Positions 1 through 9,895 of a stretch of 64,000 nt of DNA are shown piece after piece. The DNA comes from Saksenaea vasiformis B4078. Lineage: Eukaryota > Mucoromycota > Mucoromycetes > Mucorales > Saksenaeaceae. The position numbers and the translations under genes are program-made. The notes below the pieces were generated by a model, which was not told where the DNA came from, ran no database searches, and worked only from the letters and a program-made list of their open reading frames with translations. Positions within the stretch are counted from its first letter, which is position 1. Each line of letters begins with the position of its first letter. The stretch lies in NCBI GenBank assembly GCA_000697055.1, contig JNDT01002264.1, positions 124,001-188,000 of the forward strand, in the 5' to 3' direction.

Positions 1-1275
1 CCAACCCATGTAAGCCATTGTTCTCGAACTGGGTCCCCCTTTTTCAATTAACTTACTTGACGACACTATAACCCATGCAGACAATACACAGCATGAAAAA
101 GGAGATACTATTTCCTTTGTTTAGTTCAGCAAGTTCAACACTAATTTTCCTTTTTACCTGTTTCTGCCAGCATTAAGCAAGGCGACAAGTGCCAACAATC
201 CCCAAGCTACAAAAAAGAAATAGGTGAATAAACAGGATACTAGGCAGACAATGCTTTTTGACGTACAAGGTTTGCCAGTTTGGTTATATGCTTCCCAGAA
301 TCCAAAATTGAAAGCCATTTCGACCGTGAGGAAAAAGATGGCGCCTGAAAGAAAATGCTTTGCTTGAAGATCAATCTCGCCGTTACAAAAGATAGCTGAC
401 ATACCTGTACAGGCAAGATGTCGTTCCAGTAACGGAAAGACTGGATACCCCAGAAAAGCCCCACAGCCAAATAGATAAGCGAGAAAACGCCATAAAACTG
501 ACGAGATAGAAGAGGGTGTTGGCTCTCATCTTACCATTAACTACAATGCTTACCACTAATTTAGGATAGTCAACTGCGGGCAATTCGCCGTAAGGGAACT
601 TCCATTCAACCCAAGCCTCGAAGGTGCTGCTATTCGTCACGGGTACAACTGCAACGCAGTAGTAGCCAGTCTTATCCACTTTGTACAATGCTATCTCGCT
701 CTTGTTTTGCATTGCGAAAGTGGCCGTCATAATAGACGATGTGTCCGATTCTCGGTGAACAATAAACTGGTCTAATGTAGCATTGGTGCAAAGCTTTTGC
801 GATACTGCTTTCTGGTCACAAATGTACTCCGTCTATTGTCAGATATCCGATGAGCATGCACGAAAAACTTTTGCAACAGATAGCTTGCCTGGTGAGTCAC
901 GTTGCTGTAAGCGCCAATATTGTTAAAGTCAGCCCATTCGTATATAAGCAAAGCCGCTTTCCCTTGAGATGTCGGTCCAAGTGTCACTACAACGGTTCAT
1001 GTTAAACAGAAAACGTGGCTTGATGACATGCTCTACCTTTGATAAAAGGTTGAGACCATCCGGGGAAGTCATGTTTGCTCCATACACCGGAACATGTGGT
1101 TGAGTAATAGTTATCGCTCGTCTTGTTGGAAAGATTAATAAGTTGGGGTCTCGTGCCTTTTTTCCTTTAAGCATAAAGACTTTACCAAATAGACTTCCTC
1201 GGCATAGGTTGTGCTTATTGATAGCAGTAATGCTAGTAATGCTATCCATTGTAAACCAAAGCGCCAGCCCCGCAT
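1..1275 (-). CDS. GOST/PTM1-type seven-transmembrane protein (partial, C-terminus beyond the window edge)
   Basis: Multi-exon gene on the minus strand; the C-terminal part lies before base 1. The ATG at 1275 opens a clear signal peptide (MRGWRFGLQWIALLALLLS, then cleavage-like TYAEE). A luminal domain follows (ITITQPHVPVYGANMTSP), and then membrane segments joined across introns: YPKLV to FYGVFSLIYLAVGLFWG, NDILPVQ to GAIFFLTVEMAFNFGFWEAYN, then AWGLLALVALLNAGRN, then SISFFMLCIVCMGYSVVK at about 70-115. The FYG, DILPVQ and MAFNFG-type motifs are those of the lung-7TM/GPR107/PTM1 (GOST) family, which act in Golgi and endosomal trafficking. Introns at about 350-402, 455-556 and near 230-275 have good GT-AG ends. 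The junction of the signal-peptide exon to the luminal exon (about 1135-1215) does not keep frame with the obvious GTAAAG donor, so the 5' model is uncertain or slightly damaged there. Confidence 0.82.
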
Positions 1276-2008
1276 TGCTAAGTAAAGTGTTGCGACAAAG
1301 GAACAGACTGAGATTAAAAAAGGCTGAAATAGCAGCGTCTTGGCTATGAACACCGAAGTGCGTGCTTTAGCAACACCCTGCCCTGTGTTTCCTCCCGCAT
1401 GGTGGCGATTACTGGGAGATGAGCCATCAAGGGCATGAGGTACTATACAAAGGAGCTAATTGCACTCTTCATTAGCTACGATCATCCGCCCTGTATTGAC
1501 AATGGGCTGTTTCCCCACTGATAAGCCTGTGGGCTGACTAACACACGGAAGCCTGTGTCATAGCCACGTGCATAAGCTAGTTGTCGTTCTTCTCTCTTTT
1601 TCATCGTTGACAGCAACCAAAGACAGACAATAGTCTCCCCTATCCGTTCTCATGTCGTGCCAAAGAACCTGATCATAGTACTTCGTTTCTTCATATATAA
1701 AACATCATCATCATCCTGCACCGGCTCTGCTGTACTATCTGTGTGATGTAGAAACGCTTCCTTTGTCCGCTAGTTTAGTACACATCACGTTCAAACATCT
1801 TTTATCCACAAGGATTTAGTTCAGTGCAATAAGGGTTTCTGTTTTTAGTTCGGATGTCATACATGAATTCGATGCAGAAGGTAAAAAAGAAGAAATTAAA
1901 GAATGAAAAAGTAGTGAAGAATGTCAAAAAAAATGTGAGAGAAAGAAAAAAAGTTACAAAGAGTTATGGCAAAGTCTTATAAACACGAAACAGAATGGTT
2001 CATTTCGT
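1276..2008. other. Intergenic: upstream region of the GOST gene and 3' region of the NSR1-like gene
   Basis: No coding exon recognised. A/T-rich with short homopurine and homopyrimidine runs; it must hold the promoter of the gene starting at 1275 and the 3' end of the gene ending at 2009. Confidence 0.5.
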
Positions 2009-3160
2009 TTAGTTTCTGCCACCGCGGAAACCACCACGACCTCCTCTTCCACCATTTCCACGGCCACCACGGAATCCACCTCGGGGACCACCTCGAGCAC
2101 CGCCACGGCCACCACGACCACCACGGAAACCACCACGACCGCCAGAGGAACGCTTGGGCTCGTTGTCGTTGTTGAAATCAGTGCGGACGGTGCGACCAGC
2201 GAGGGACTTGCCGTTCATACCCTTGACAGCAGCCTCGGCCTCGTCAGCAGTGGAGAATTGGATGTAACCGATACCACGGATCTTTCCGGTTTCTCTGTTG
2301 AAAGGAAGACGGACTTCACCGACAATGGTACCGAACTTCTCGAAAGCTTCGCGGACAGTCTCTTCGGTCAAGTCATGGCTCAAGTTGGCAACGAAGACGG
2401 TGTCAGACTTGGAGCTGTAGTTCTCATCAAGAGCTCTGGGCTTGGAGGGGGTGGCTTCATCGACCTTGATGTTGCGACCCATGAATTCTTCACCTTGCTT
2501 CTTCAAAGCAGCGGCCTTGCCTTCGGCGGTAGCGAACTCGATGTAAGCAAAACCACGGGGTCTGCCAGTGGCACGGTCAGTGGAGACTCTGACATCAACA
2601 ACTTCGCCACATTCGCTGAAGAACGAGCGGATGTCATCGCTGGTAGCTTCGAAGTTGAGCTGACCAACCCAGACAGTAAGACCTTCGGATCCAAAGTGCT
2701 TCTTGGCTGGACGGCTGTCAACCTCTTCCTCATCATCGGCCTTACGCTTCTTGTTATCGGCGGCTTCGGTCATCTCGGCATCCTCTTCTTCCTCATCACT
2801 GTCCTTCTCCTCCTCCTCTTCAGAAGATTCAGACTCATCCTTGGCAGCGTCAGCCTTCTCTTCCTCGGATTCTTCATCGGATTCTTCATCAGACTCCTCG
2901 TCGGATTCCTTCTCTTCAGACTTCTCCTCTTCTTCATCAGATTCGGATTCAGACTCTGAAGAAGAGTCCGATTCCTCCTCCTTGACCTTCTCTTCCGACT
3001 CTACCTCCTCATCAGAAGACTCCTCCGATTCTTCTTCAACCTTCTTTGCAGGCAGCTTCTTCTCAATGGGCTTCTCAACCTTGGCAGCAGCGGCCTTACC
3101 GTTGACCTTCTTCTTGTTCTTCTGAGAAGCACGTTGAGCTACAGCAGCAGGTTTGGCCAT
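2009..3160 (-). CDS. NSR1: Nucleolin-like nucleolar RNA-binding protein (NSR1/gar2 type)
   Basis: Uninterrupted 383-residue frame starting MAKPAAVAQRASQKNKKK. Three parts in order: a basic then strongly acidic Ser/Glu/Asp tract (about residues 30-150, with runs such as SDEESDEESDEESEEE and a KKRK basic patch); two RRM domains at about 160-240 and 255-335 with RNP2-like LTVWVGQLNF and TVFVANLSHD and RNP1-like RGFAYIEF and RGIGYIQF; and a C-terminal RGG/GAR tail (RGGFRGGRGGRGG). This is exactly the layout of yeast Nsr1, fission yeast gar2 and animal nucleolin, which act in pre-rRNA processing and small-subunit assembly in the nucleolus. The repetitive acidic and RGG segments also open long but meaningless frames on the other strand. 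No intron is needed. Confidence 0.93.
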   Translation of the reverse strand: MAKPAAVAQRASQKNKKKVNGKAAAAKVEKPIEKKLPAKKVEEESEESSDEEVESEEKVKEEESDSSSESESESDEEEEKSEEKESDEESDEESDEESEEEKADAAKDESESSEEEEEKDSDEEEEDAEMTEAADNKKRKADDEEEVDSRPAKKHFGSEGLTVWVGQLNFEATSDDIRSFFSECGEVVDVRVSTDRATGRPRGFAYIEFATAEGKAAALKKQGEEFMGRNIKVDEATPSKPRALDENYSSKSDTVFVANLSHDLTEETVREAFEKFGTIVGEVRLPFNRETGKIRGIGYIQFSTADEAEAAVKGMNGKSLAGRTVRTDFNNDNEPKRSSGGRGGFRGGRGGRGGARGGPRGGFRGGRGNGGRGGRGGFRGGRN

Positions 3161-3833
3161 CGAAAAGGAATAATAAAAGGAAAGATTTCAGGATCAAAGA
3201 AAAAATTCTTACCTTGTAGGCATTGTGACTGCTCTAATGAAGCCACTTCGTACGGGCGGAGAGTGAAAAACAGTAATGCAGCAGTCCTGGAAAGTCATCC
3301 TCGCTCGATGCCTCCGCATGCGAAGCGCTCTTTGAAATACACATTCAAGCTGATGTTTGCCTTTCATATACTACTTAATTCAAAAGAATTTCGTGGGGCA
3401 TTCCCTTGGGCACTCCCTTAGGCACTCCTCCGCAATAGTTAGAGTATCTTTAGAACTTCGTACATTTGCAAATCATTCAACGATCTGCAGCGGAGATCCA
3501 AGCGTTTTTTGGAGTGAACTTCTCTCAGCACCGAAAAGCGCAGATCGAGCAGTATCAATTAAAGGGTATATTATTCACTGGATCCTTCTCTGTCTTTGTT
3601 TTATTCTTTCCCGTACAACGACTGCTATTGAGCGAAGCTAAAGTGGCAGCTAGCACTGTACATCCATTTGCGCAAGTAAAAGGTCTTTGATGTCACCGGG
3701 ACCAGTGACTCGTAACATTATTTCTGACAGCCGTAATTGACAACATTTCCTATAGCTCTGGAATAAACCTTTCTCCTTCTTACTGTTATCCTATCCATCA
3801 AAACCACCTGTATACATTTTTCTTTTCTTTTCC
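3161..3833. other. Intergenic: NSR1-like promoter region with a short 12-bp triple repeat
   Basis: No gene recognised. At 3396-3431 there are three near-identical 12-bp units (GGGCATTCCCTT, GGGCACTCCCTT, then AGGCACTCCTCC). Not otherwise explained. Confidence 0.45.
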
Positions 3834-4178
3834 ATGGATCACAGTCTGTACGATTATTTTATGATCGATTATGGGTGGTGTGCAGAGGCAGAACGCGTAT
3901 TTGGATGTACAGAAACTTCAGATCCTGCGATGGTGGTATTTACTGAAAAGATTGAGGAAGCGTACCAAGCTATTAGACGGTGTCCGCTAGCAAACGAAAG
4001 TACAAAAGCTGCTTTGAAAAAATTGCAACATAATGGCTTGGTGATCGACAACTCACCCAATGATGTCGCCTTTGACGTACTTTTTGCACTGACTTCTGGT
4101 ACCCACGACTTCGCGCTGAAATTTGACACCACTCTCGAACCAATTCCAATCACCGAACCACACTTGCTGTTGATTTGA
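3834..4178 (+). pseudogene. Unknown ORF, probable 5' part of a decayed mobile or lineage-specific gene
   Basis: A 114-residue frame from an ATG (MDHSLYDYFMIDYGWCAEAE) to a stop at 4178. I do not recognise the protein. The next stretch (4179-4380) has no consistent frame, then a clearly protein-like broken frame resumes at 4381. The two are probably pieces of one decayed gene, since both read in the same direction and lie next to a transposase remnant at 6.0-6.4 kb. Confidence 0.35.
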
Positions 4179-4380
4179 TAGCAAATCATTCCAGTCTCCA
4201 AATATACTTGTTTTCCAGTCGCGCAAAGACCATCAAATATGGCAGCGGATCAATCGCAGTAGCTTTGTTTCACGACATATCGTCCTATGAAGGTACATCG
4301 TCCTTTCATATACTACGTGGTGGGACGAAAAGAAAGCAGACAGCAAAACGAACGCATAACCCAGTAATCCCTTCGAATAT

Positions 4381-5656
4381 CCCAGTGGCAAAGTTACGCT
4401 GTACCCAAAAAGGGAAAAAAGAAAGCGAATAGAATTGCTTCATACAGACGTTCGTGAAGATATACTCTATCTATCCATGAAGAATCGACTGGAAGAGGAA
4501 ATACGGAAAAGACCCGACGAAGAAAATTACGGTACTATATGGGATGGTGTCATTAGTGTCGAAAGACTGCCGAGGGGAGTACTTCCCAAAGCTGTAGAGA
4601 TTGCAAAGCATACGCAGGACTTGAACGTCACCGTTCCACAGATCAAGAGCACATTAGCAACAATAAATTACAACTACCTTGAGCGATGGCGAGCTTGTGT
4701 CGTGGAGAACTTTTAAGATACGTATCAATGGGTACGAAAGAACGCTCCTGAAGGAAGCACATCCCAGCAGAAGGATAAGAAGGGAAAGAAGAAAGCAGAA
4801 AAGGCCAGCAAACTTCAGCCAAAGTACAAAACCTGCACTGTACCTGTGACGCAGATCTTTCGCGAAGATCTTTCTAAAGAAGCGAGGGAAAGACTTTCAG
4901 CCACCATACTTGAAACTGTGATCGAGTTGACAGACGACGTTTCGGAGCTGTATATGATAGCGTACTTGAGTCTGTTGCAGTATTCCCGTGAAGGCTTTCC
5001 TTTTGTACAAACCGACACAGGTAGCAGAAAGGAATTTGACATGTCATCTGTATTTCCGAAAGAATTTGTCAAGCGAAACACAAATAGTACCGACAATGTC
5101 GTACTACCACCAGATCCTGGACTACAGAACCATCTGACAGCAACGAAAGGCAAAGCCGATGGTGCTTACGATTTCCTTTCACAGAATCATCTGCAATTTC
5201 TCCATTCCTATTTCATGACTCGCAGCAGGCACCACCTCGACAAACACCACAGTTGGACGCAATTATGCAAAAGTTCGGGTGAAATCAATATCGCTCCGCC
5301 GCCACAAAAAATATCTACAACGATTGTAACAGCGATCCGAGAGTACGCCACCAATGTGAAAAACATGTGGGAGGGAAGCGTCTTTCATAAGACGTTGGAA
5401 TATGTATATCGAGTCCTCCTCCGTATCCCTCTTGCGCCCAATCGTGAAGCAAAATGGATGGCATACCGTGCTAAACTGACATAGGAAAGAAACACACGCA
5501 AAGGTGAGAAATGTGAAGTACTTGCTACGCCAAGTAAAAAGAGGTGCAAGCGAGAAATACGGAAAGGAATGAAAGAGTTGGCTGCTGGCTTACAAACAAG
5601 CCATGAAGGGAAGACGGAAAGTCACTCGAAAGGATCTATACGTTTGGCACGTTGTT
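4381..5656 (+). pseudogene. Unknown long protein, frame broken by at least two in-frame stops
   Basis: One frame runs from about 4381 (PSGKVTLYPKREKRKRIELL) through ELLHTDVREDILYLSMKNRL, a TAA at 4714-4716, then on in the same frame through a Lys-rich linker and IFREDLSKEARERLSATILE to a TAG at about 5482, after which it stays open to the intron donor at 5672. Codon-like composition on both sides of the TAA shows one gene interrupted by point stops rather than two genes. The product looks alpha-helical, with a basic start and no membrane segment. Family not recognised. Direction and position suggest it travelled with the Tc1/mariner remnant just downstream, but that is inference. Confidence 0.45.
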
Positions 5657-5999
5657 ACAGACACTTGAAGAGGTATGTATAAAGAAAGTACAACACAGTT
5701 ACAACTAATGTGATGATTTCGTTATCAGGATGCCGCGATTGGCCAAGTTGCTGAACCTGAGAGGATCTCCGAGGGTAGTGGCGAAGTCCACTCGAATGAC
5801 ACAGAAGATATCCAGGTTGGTCATCTCTAGAGGAAAGACGCAATTGTAGCTAACTTAAGTTTATCGGGTCTGGTAGGTACCTGACCGTGTTATTGCTCTA
5901 CTAGATAAACAAGACTTGACTGATGGTGAAATTGCGGATATCTGTGAGGAATGGGTGGAACCCGCTGAGGAAGAAGAAAAAGAAGAGGAGACGGAGTAG
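5607..5999 (+). CDS. Short spliced acidic C-terminal exons of an unknown protein
   Basis: Three open segments join in frame across two good introns: 5673-5728 (GTATGT to TTATCAG) and 5816-5876 (GTTGGT to TGGTAG). Exon 2 is 29 codons (DAAIGQVAEPERISEGSG), and exon 3 is 40 codons plus TAG (VPDRVIALLDKQDLTDGEIA, ending in a Glu-rich tail). No ATG is seen in the first segment, so its beginning lies upstream, perhaps in the broken gene at 4.4-5.6 kb. No family recognised. The clean phase-0 splicing argues that this was a real gene. Confidence 0.4.
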
Positions 6000-6001
6000 G
6001 C

Positions 6002-6418
6002 CCTATCAAAGCTGTGGAGGGCAGGCTAGATAGCAAGGCCTACACACAGCTTCTGAAGGAGAACTTGCTCCCGTACTTGTCTCAAAATGATCTTAAAATT
6101 CATTTATTCCAAGAAGACAATGCTAGCTGCCACGTTAGTAAGTTTACACGGCGGTGGAAGAGCAGGAAGGGTGTCTCCGTTTTACCAGAGTGACCTGCAC
6201 AAAGCCCAGACTTGAACCTCATCGAGAACCTCTAGGATGAGTTGGGGCGTCGCTTGGCAAAGCGGAGACATATGATACGGGAACCTGCACAATTGGAGGC
6301 TGCTTTGCTCGAGGAATGGCAAGCCATTCCTCAGAGCATCTGTGAGAACTTGGTGTCTTCGATGCCCGACAGATGCAGAGCGATTATTGATGCCTCTGGA
6401 GGCCACACCCGTTATTGA
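6002..6418 (+). pseudogene. Tc1/mariner-type DDE transposase, 3' remnant
   Basis: Reading + strand from about 6002, the frame gives the last third of a Tc1/mariner (DDE_3) transposase: FQEDNASCHVS, then QSPDLNLIENL, DELGRRL, and an end at CGT TAT TGA (6418). The middle D of the catalytic triad (QEDNASCH) and the third acidic region (SPDLNLIEN) are visible. Two tryptophan codons of the usual EWPAQSPDLNPIENLWDEL block are stops: TGA at 6191-6193 and TAG at 6233-6235, so it is inactive. The 5' part including the first catalytic Asp is missing. Terminal inverted repeats could not be identified. Confidence 0.85.
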
Positions 6419-7440
6419 AAGGATACCAGAATTCTAATAAAGCATCACAATATGCAACACTTTTTATTTCTTTTTTTCTTCATTGCGTTTGATGCAATAC
6501 TACTGTGCAAATAAGAGGCATAAAGTATGTGCATGGTTAAAGCTTCGCAGAGTTTACTGAATTGCACGGAAACTTCCTTTCCTGCAGTGTATAGGTTATC
6601 ATCAATTGATATCAACGTATATTAGGTACATCAACGGCCCCTATTTTCCTGTAGGATTATAGTGTGTTCTCTTGGGAGCGCCGAGGGAAACCTCTTAATT
6701 GAACGAATTGCTGCGCTGTAAGTTTTGCGTCCATGAGAAATAAAGATATTCAGTTGATGCAAAAGTTTATTTAAAATTCAGTGATCCCCCCGTAGTCGTG
6801 TTGTGTCGATGAGATGTTTACATTTCGGCCCATCATTTCTTCCTTTAAACAGTATGTACAGATAGTAATTCAAGTGCTATACATACTTGTTTGGATCCCA
6901 CGGATGCGTTTGTGGTATTGTAACCACCAATTTGTAATCGAAGTTTTCCGATTGGAGAAAAGCACGGTCCAGACGACTGTTTCACCATACATGGTAGAAA
7001 AAGGAGTGGAATTGGGGGGGTTCGGAGTACAATATCCAGACTCAGCATCCACCCAGCTTTCGAGCAGACCGTTTTATCCAATATGGTAGGAAGACGAGTT
7101 CTGGAACCGTCAAGCCTCCACGTGGACCTGCCATGACATTTGAGAAAGTGAAAGTTGAAAGATGGAAAGAAAAGCGGACATGCCTTTCTGATGCTTCAAC
7201 ATCATATCAACAACGAGCATCTTTCTCTCATCTGCTTCAAGAAGAATGTACTAATGTTGCGGTTGCGACGTGCCAAGAAGTCGTATCCATGATTCGGAGA
7301 ATGAATAGACATATTCCTTGCATTTCGCATGTTTGTATTTCCCTGCTTCAAGTTCATGTGAAAGGCGATCGGCGTTACCTTGTCATTAATTATATACTAG
7401 CCACACTCGCATTGGCATTGTTTCAGAGTTTCCTTCGCGA
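6419..7440. other. Intergenic stretch after the transposase remnant
   Basis: No gene recognised. Both strands around 6840-7080 hold open frames, but none resembles a known family and they overlap each other, so they are not called. Confidence 0.4.
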
Positions 7441-7650
7441 CGTATTTTTTTTTTTTACACAGACACACACACACTTCACTTTTTTTTACACACACACTTT
7501 ACTTTTTTTTTCCTTTTCCTCTTTTTCCCTCAGTAACTCCTCTTTTTTCCTTTTCCTTCTTTTCTCTCAGTAACTTCACTTTTTCCCCTTTACTTTTTTT
7601 CTCTCAGTAACTTCACTTTTTTTTTCCTTCTTTTCTCTCAGTAACAACCT
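7441..7650 (+). repeat. Pyrimidine-rich tandem repeat with CTCAGTAAC units, directly upstream of an MFS gene
   Basis: Almost pure C/T on the + strand. The 9-mer CTCAGTAAC recurs with CAGTAAC at 7531, 7568, 7605 and 7639 (spacing 37, 37, 34), each preceded by a long T/C run, with CACACA blocks at 7462-7500. The last unit ends 13 bases before the ATG at 7654. Each unit looks like a polypyrimidine tract plus 3' splice acceptor (TCTCAG). Confidence 0.8.
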
Positions 7651-7653
7651 ACC

Positions 7654-9137
7654 ATGCCATTGAGAAGATCCACTAGTTTATATTATGTGGTCTGCTTCGT
7701 GTGCTTAAACCAATTTTTATTTGGATGTGAGTACAGTAACGGATCAACTTCGATGACTTACTTGTTGATTTCAGTCGTTAACAATGCTTTGTCCAATGAT
7801 GTCATGGAAGGCACACAAACATCCTGGGTTCGGCGAGGGCTTATGCTATTTGAGATCATGACCTTGACAACAATCAACCCAATGAAATGGTTTATGGATA
7901 GAATTGGATGTCAACGCACCGTGTTTGCCATTCTACTTATTCTCCTTATGGGTCTTGTGCTTCAAACTATCCCGGATGCCACCTTGACGAATGCTCTTGG
8001 TTACCTTCTTTCCAATGTCGCCATAATTTGCCTCTCCGCTGTGCTTCCCAAGTATGCAGCGGAAATTAATCATGCTCACAACGTAAGTTTCCGTTCATTC
8101 CATATGTTCGTCAGCTTAACGCAGCTATTTTTGCAGAAAGGGACTGTCATCATGCTGAGCATGCTTCTTCATATGTTTGGATATACTGCTTCAATTGTAA
8201 CCTACAACCTGCCGGCGGAATCATCCTCTCAGAGTCATTTATTGGTGCAGAGCACATTCGTCGTCCTGCTCGCCATCAATTTGTGGTTTCTGCCAGAGTC
8301 ACCTCATTTTCTGGTGGCAAAAAAGGAGAACGATAAAGCGATACAAGTTCTGTCTGGAATCTATGGGGAGCCTCCCCAACATAAAACCATACAGGAGGCG
8401 CACCTGGCCATCTTAGACTCGATCAATCGTAACGAAGAAGTCATCAAGGCATCATGGAGCAAGGTTACTTCGGAAAAATGCAAAGATATCGTTTTCGCTC
8501 TCGTTTCTCAAGCGTTGGCTCATTTATCCAGTATCAACATCGTCTTGGTAAAGGAATGAATGTCGGACTTTTGCTTCGTAAGCTCATCAAAGACATGTTT
8601 TTTTTTAGTATGCTGCGCCTGCAACCTACAACTATTTCCTGAGGTACCCCCTGGAAACGCCTTTCACTGTCTTCGCATGCATCGCCGGTACTGTCTTTGT
8701 CGGCATTTTGATGGCAGCCATATTGCTTGATCATTCCAATCCACATCCGCATTGTACTTCCGCGGGATGTAATGCAGTAGCGTGGTTGGTTGTCATGGCG
8801 ATTCTGAAGAAATTGGAACTTAGTGTTCCTGTGATAATACTGGTCATTTCGGCCATGGTGGCCTACGTTTGTACGATTGGGTGTACCTGGGCACACGTTG
8901 ATATCTCAGGTTAGTACTTTAAAGAGAAACTGGACGAACCTCAAGTTCCACGGTCCCCCAGGTTGCACCCACGCTTTCCCACTACACCAAAAGGCAGCTG
9001 TCATCCCATTGATGCTGACTTCGAATTGGCCGCGGAGTATGCATGCCGCTACTGCCGTCCTGGATATCACGGCACTGGCTGCTGGTATTGTTCCAGTGAA
9101 TGATACGAAGTACCCAAAAACATTAACTCCACTGTGA
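7654..9137 (+). CDS. Divergent sugar-porter-like MFS transporter, C-terminally short
   Basis: ATG at 7654. Frame starts with a family-like first helix (YYVVCFVCLNQFLFGC). DRIGCQR occupies the DRxGRR loop between TM2 and TM3, and LWFLPESPHFLVAKKENDKA is the hallmark PESPR/HxL motif after TM6. Introns: about 8081-8136 (GTAAGT to TTGCAG), one beginning at GTAAAGG near 8549 and ending TTTTTTTTAG, and GTTAGT to CCCCAG near 8911. The second half has YAAPATYNYFL, hydrophobic helices, then FPLHQKAAVIPLMLTSNW, equivalent to the EVFPLxxRAxGxALxTASNW motif. The frame stops about 40 residues later (TGA ending 9137), roughly where TM11-12 should follow. Several usual conserved residues are missing, so it may be a decaying or specialised transporter. 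Substrate unknown. Confidence 0.7.
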
Positions 9138-9895
9138 TAGTGTATCTGGTATTTGTATCAAGCCTCCAAGAAATAACCGAGTTCTATTACTATCATCATA
9201 ATTTGGAGATCTTAAGATCAAAACTGAGGACAACTAAATAGAAGCACATCATGTCATTGGAGGTTAGGTACGACCAACCAGTGACTCGTTGCCCTAACGT
9301 GGTAATAGTAGCACTTCTAACATGTGTACATGTCGCGATGTCCGATTCTTCGTTTATTTATTTGCAGCTAATGCTCCTCTGTTTATTTACCATCTTAGGC
9401 TTCCTGTTAATGTAACCTCCTCCCCGCTGTAGTATACTTCCACAAGTAGTCATCGCCACCTATAGAATGCGCTCTGTGTTACAAATGATGTAAAGTCATG
9501 TCAACTTATGTAAGTTATCCTACCAATAAAAACGCGACTTTCCATGCAAGACCCTTTCTTTCACCGCCCATCGTTAAAAAAAACCCAGAAATGGTCGTAA
9601 AAGACCGAGCCTATTCAAAGTTAGGTTGGTATCACCAATCCGCGGTGCAGTTCTTTGAAAATGGCATGACCGTAGTCATGCATTTACTATCTAAGATGAG
9701 GATGATCTAAATCAAATGCTTCAAAGTAATCGAGTCTTTCCTTTATTTATGATGTACAAATGCCAATCTTCAATAATCCGTCAGCGTTGTCAAAAAGAAA
9801 AAAAAAGGGGAAGAAAATGAGAATAGTGCTTGGTAGTTCACAAAAGATTTAGTAAATAAGAAAGATGAAGGAGAATAGGAAGAAGGTAGATGGAT
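9138..9895. other. Intergenic region
   Basis: No recognisable gene. A 70-codon frame at 9498-9710 has no family resemblance. Just after 9137 a hydrophobic reading (IVYLVFVSS-like) may be the eroded final helix of the preceding transporter. Confidence 0.4.

Noticed and set aside
2258..3125. Long + strand frames opposite the NSR1-like gene
   Set aside because: They are poly-Ser and hydrophobic shadows of the acidic and RGG repeats; the minus strand gives a complete nucleolin-like protein.
3690..9290. ACCAGTGACTCGT present near 3703 and near 9278, considered as element ends
   Set aside because: Only 13 bases match, in direct rather than inverted orientation, and flanks do not show target duplications; chance cannot be excluded.
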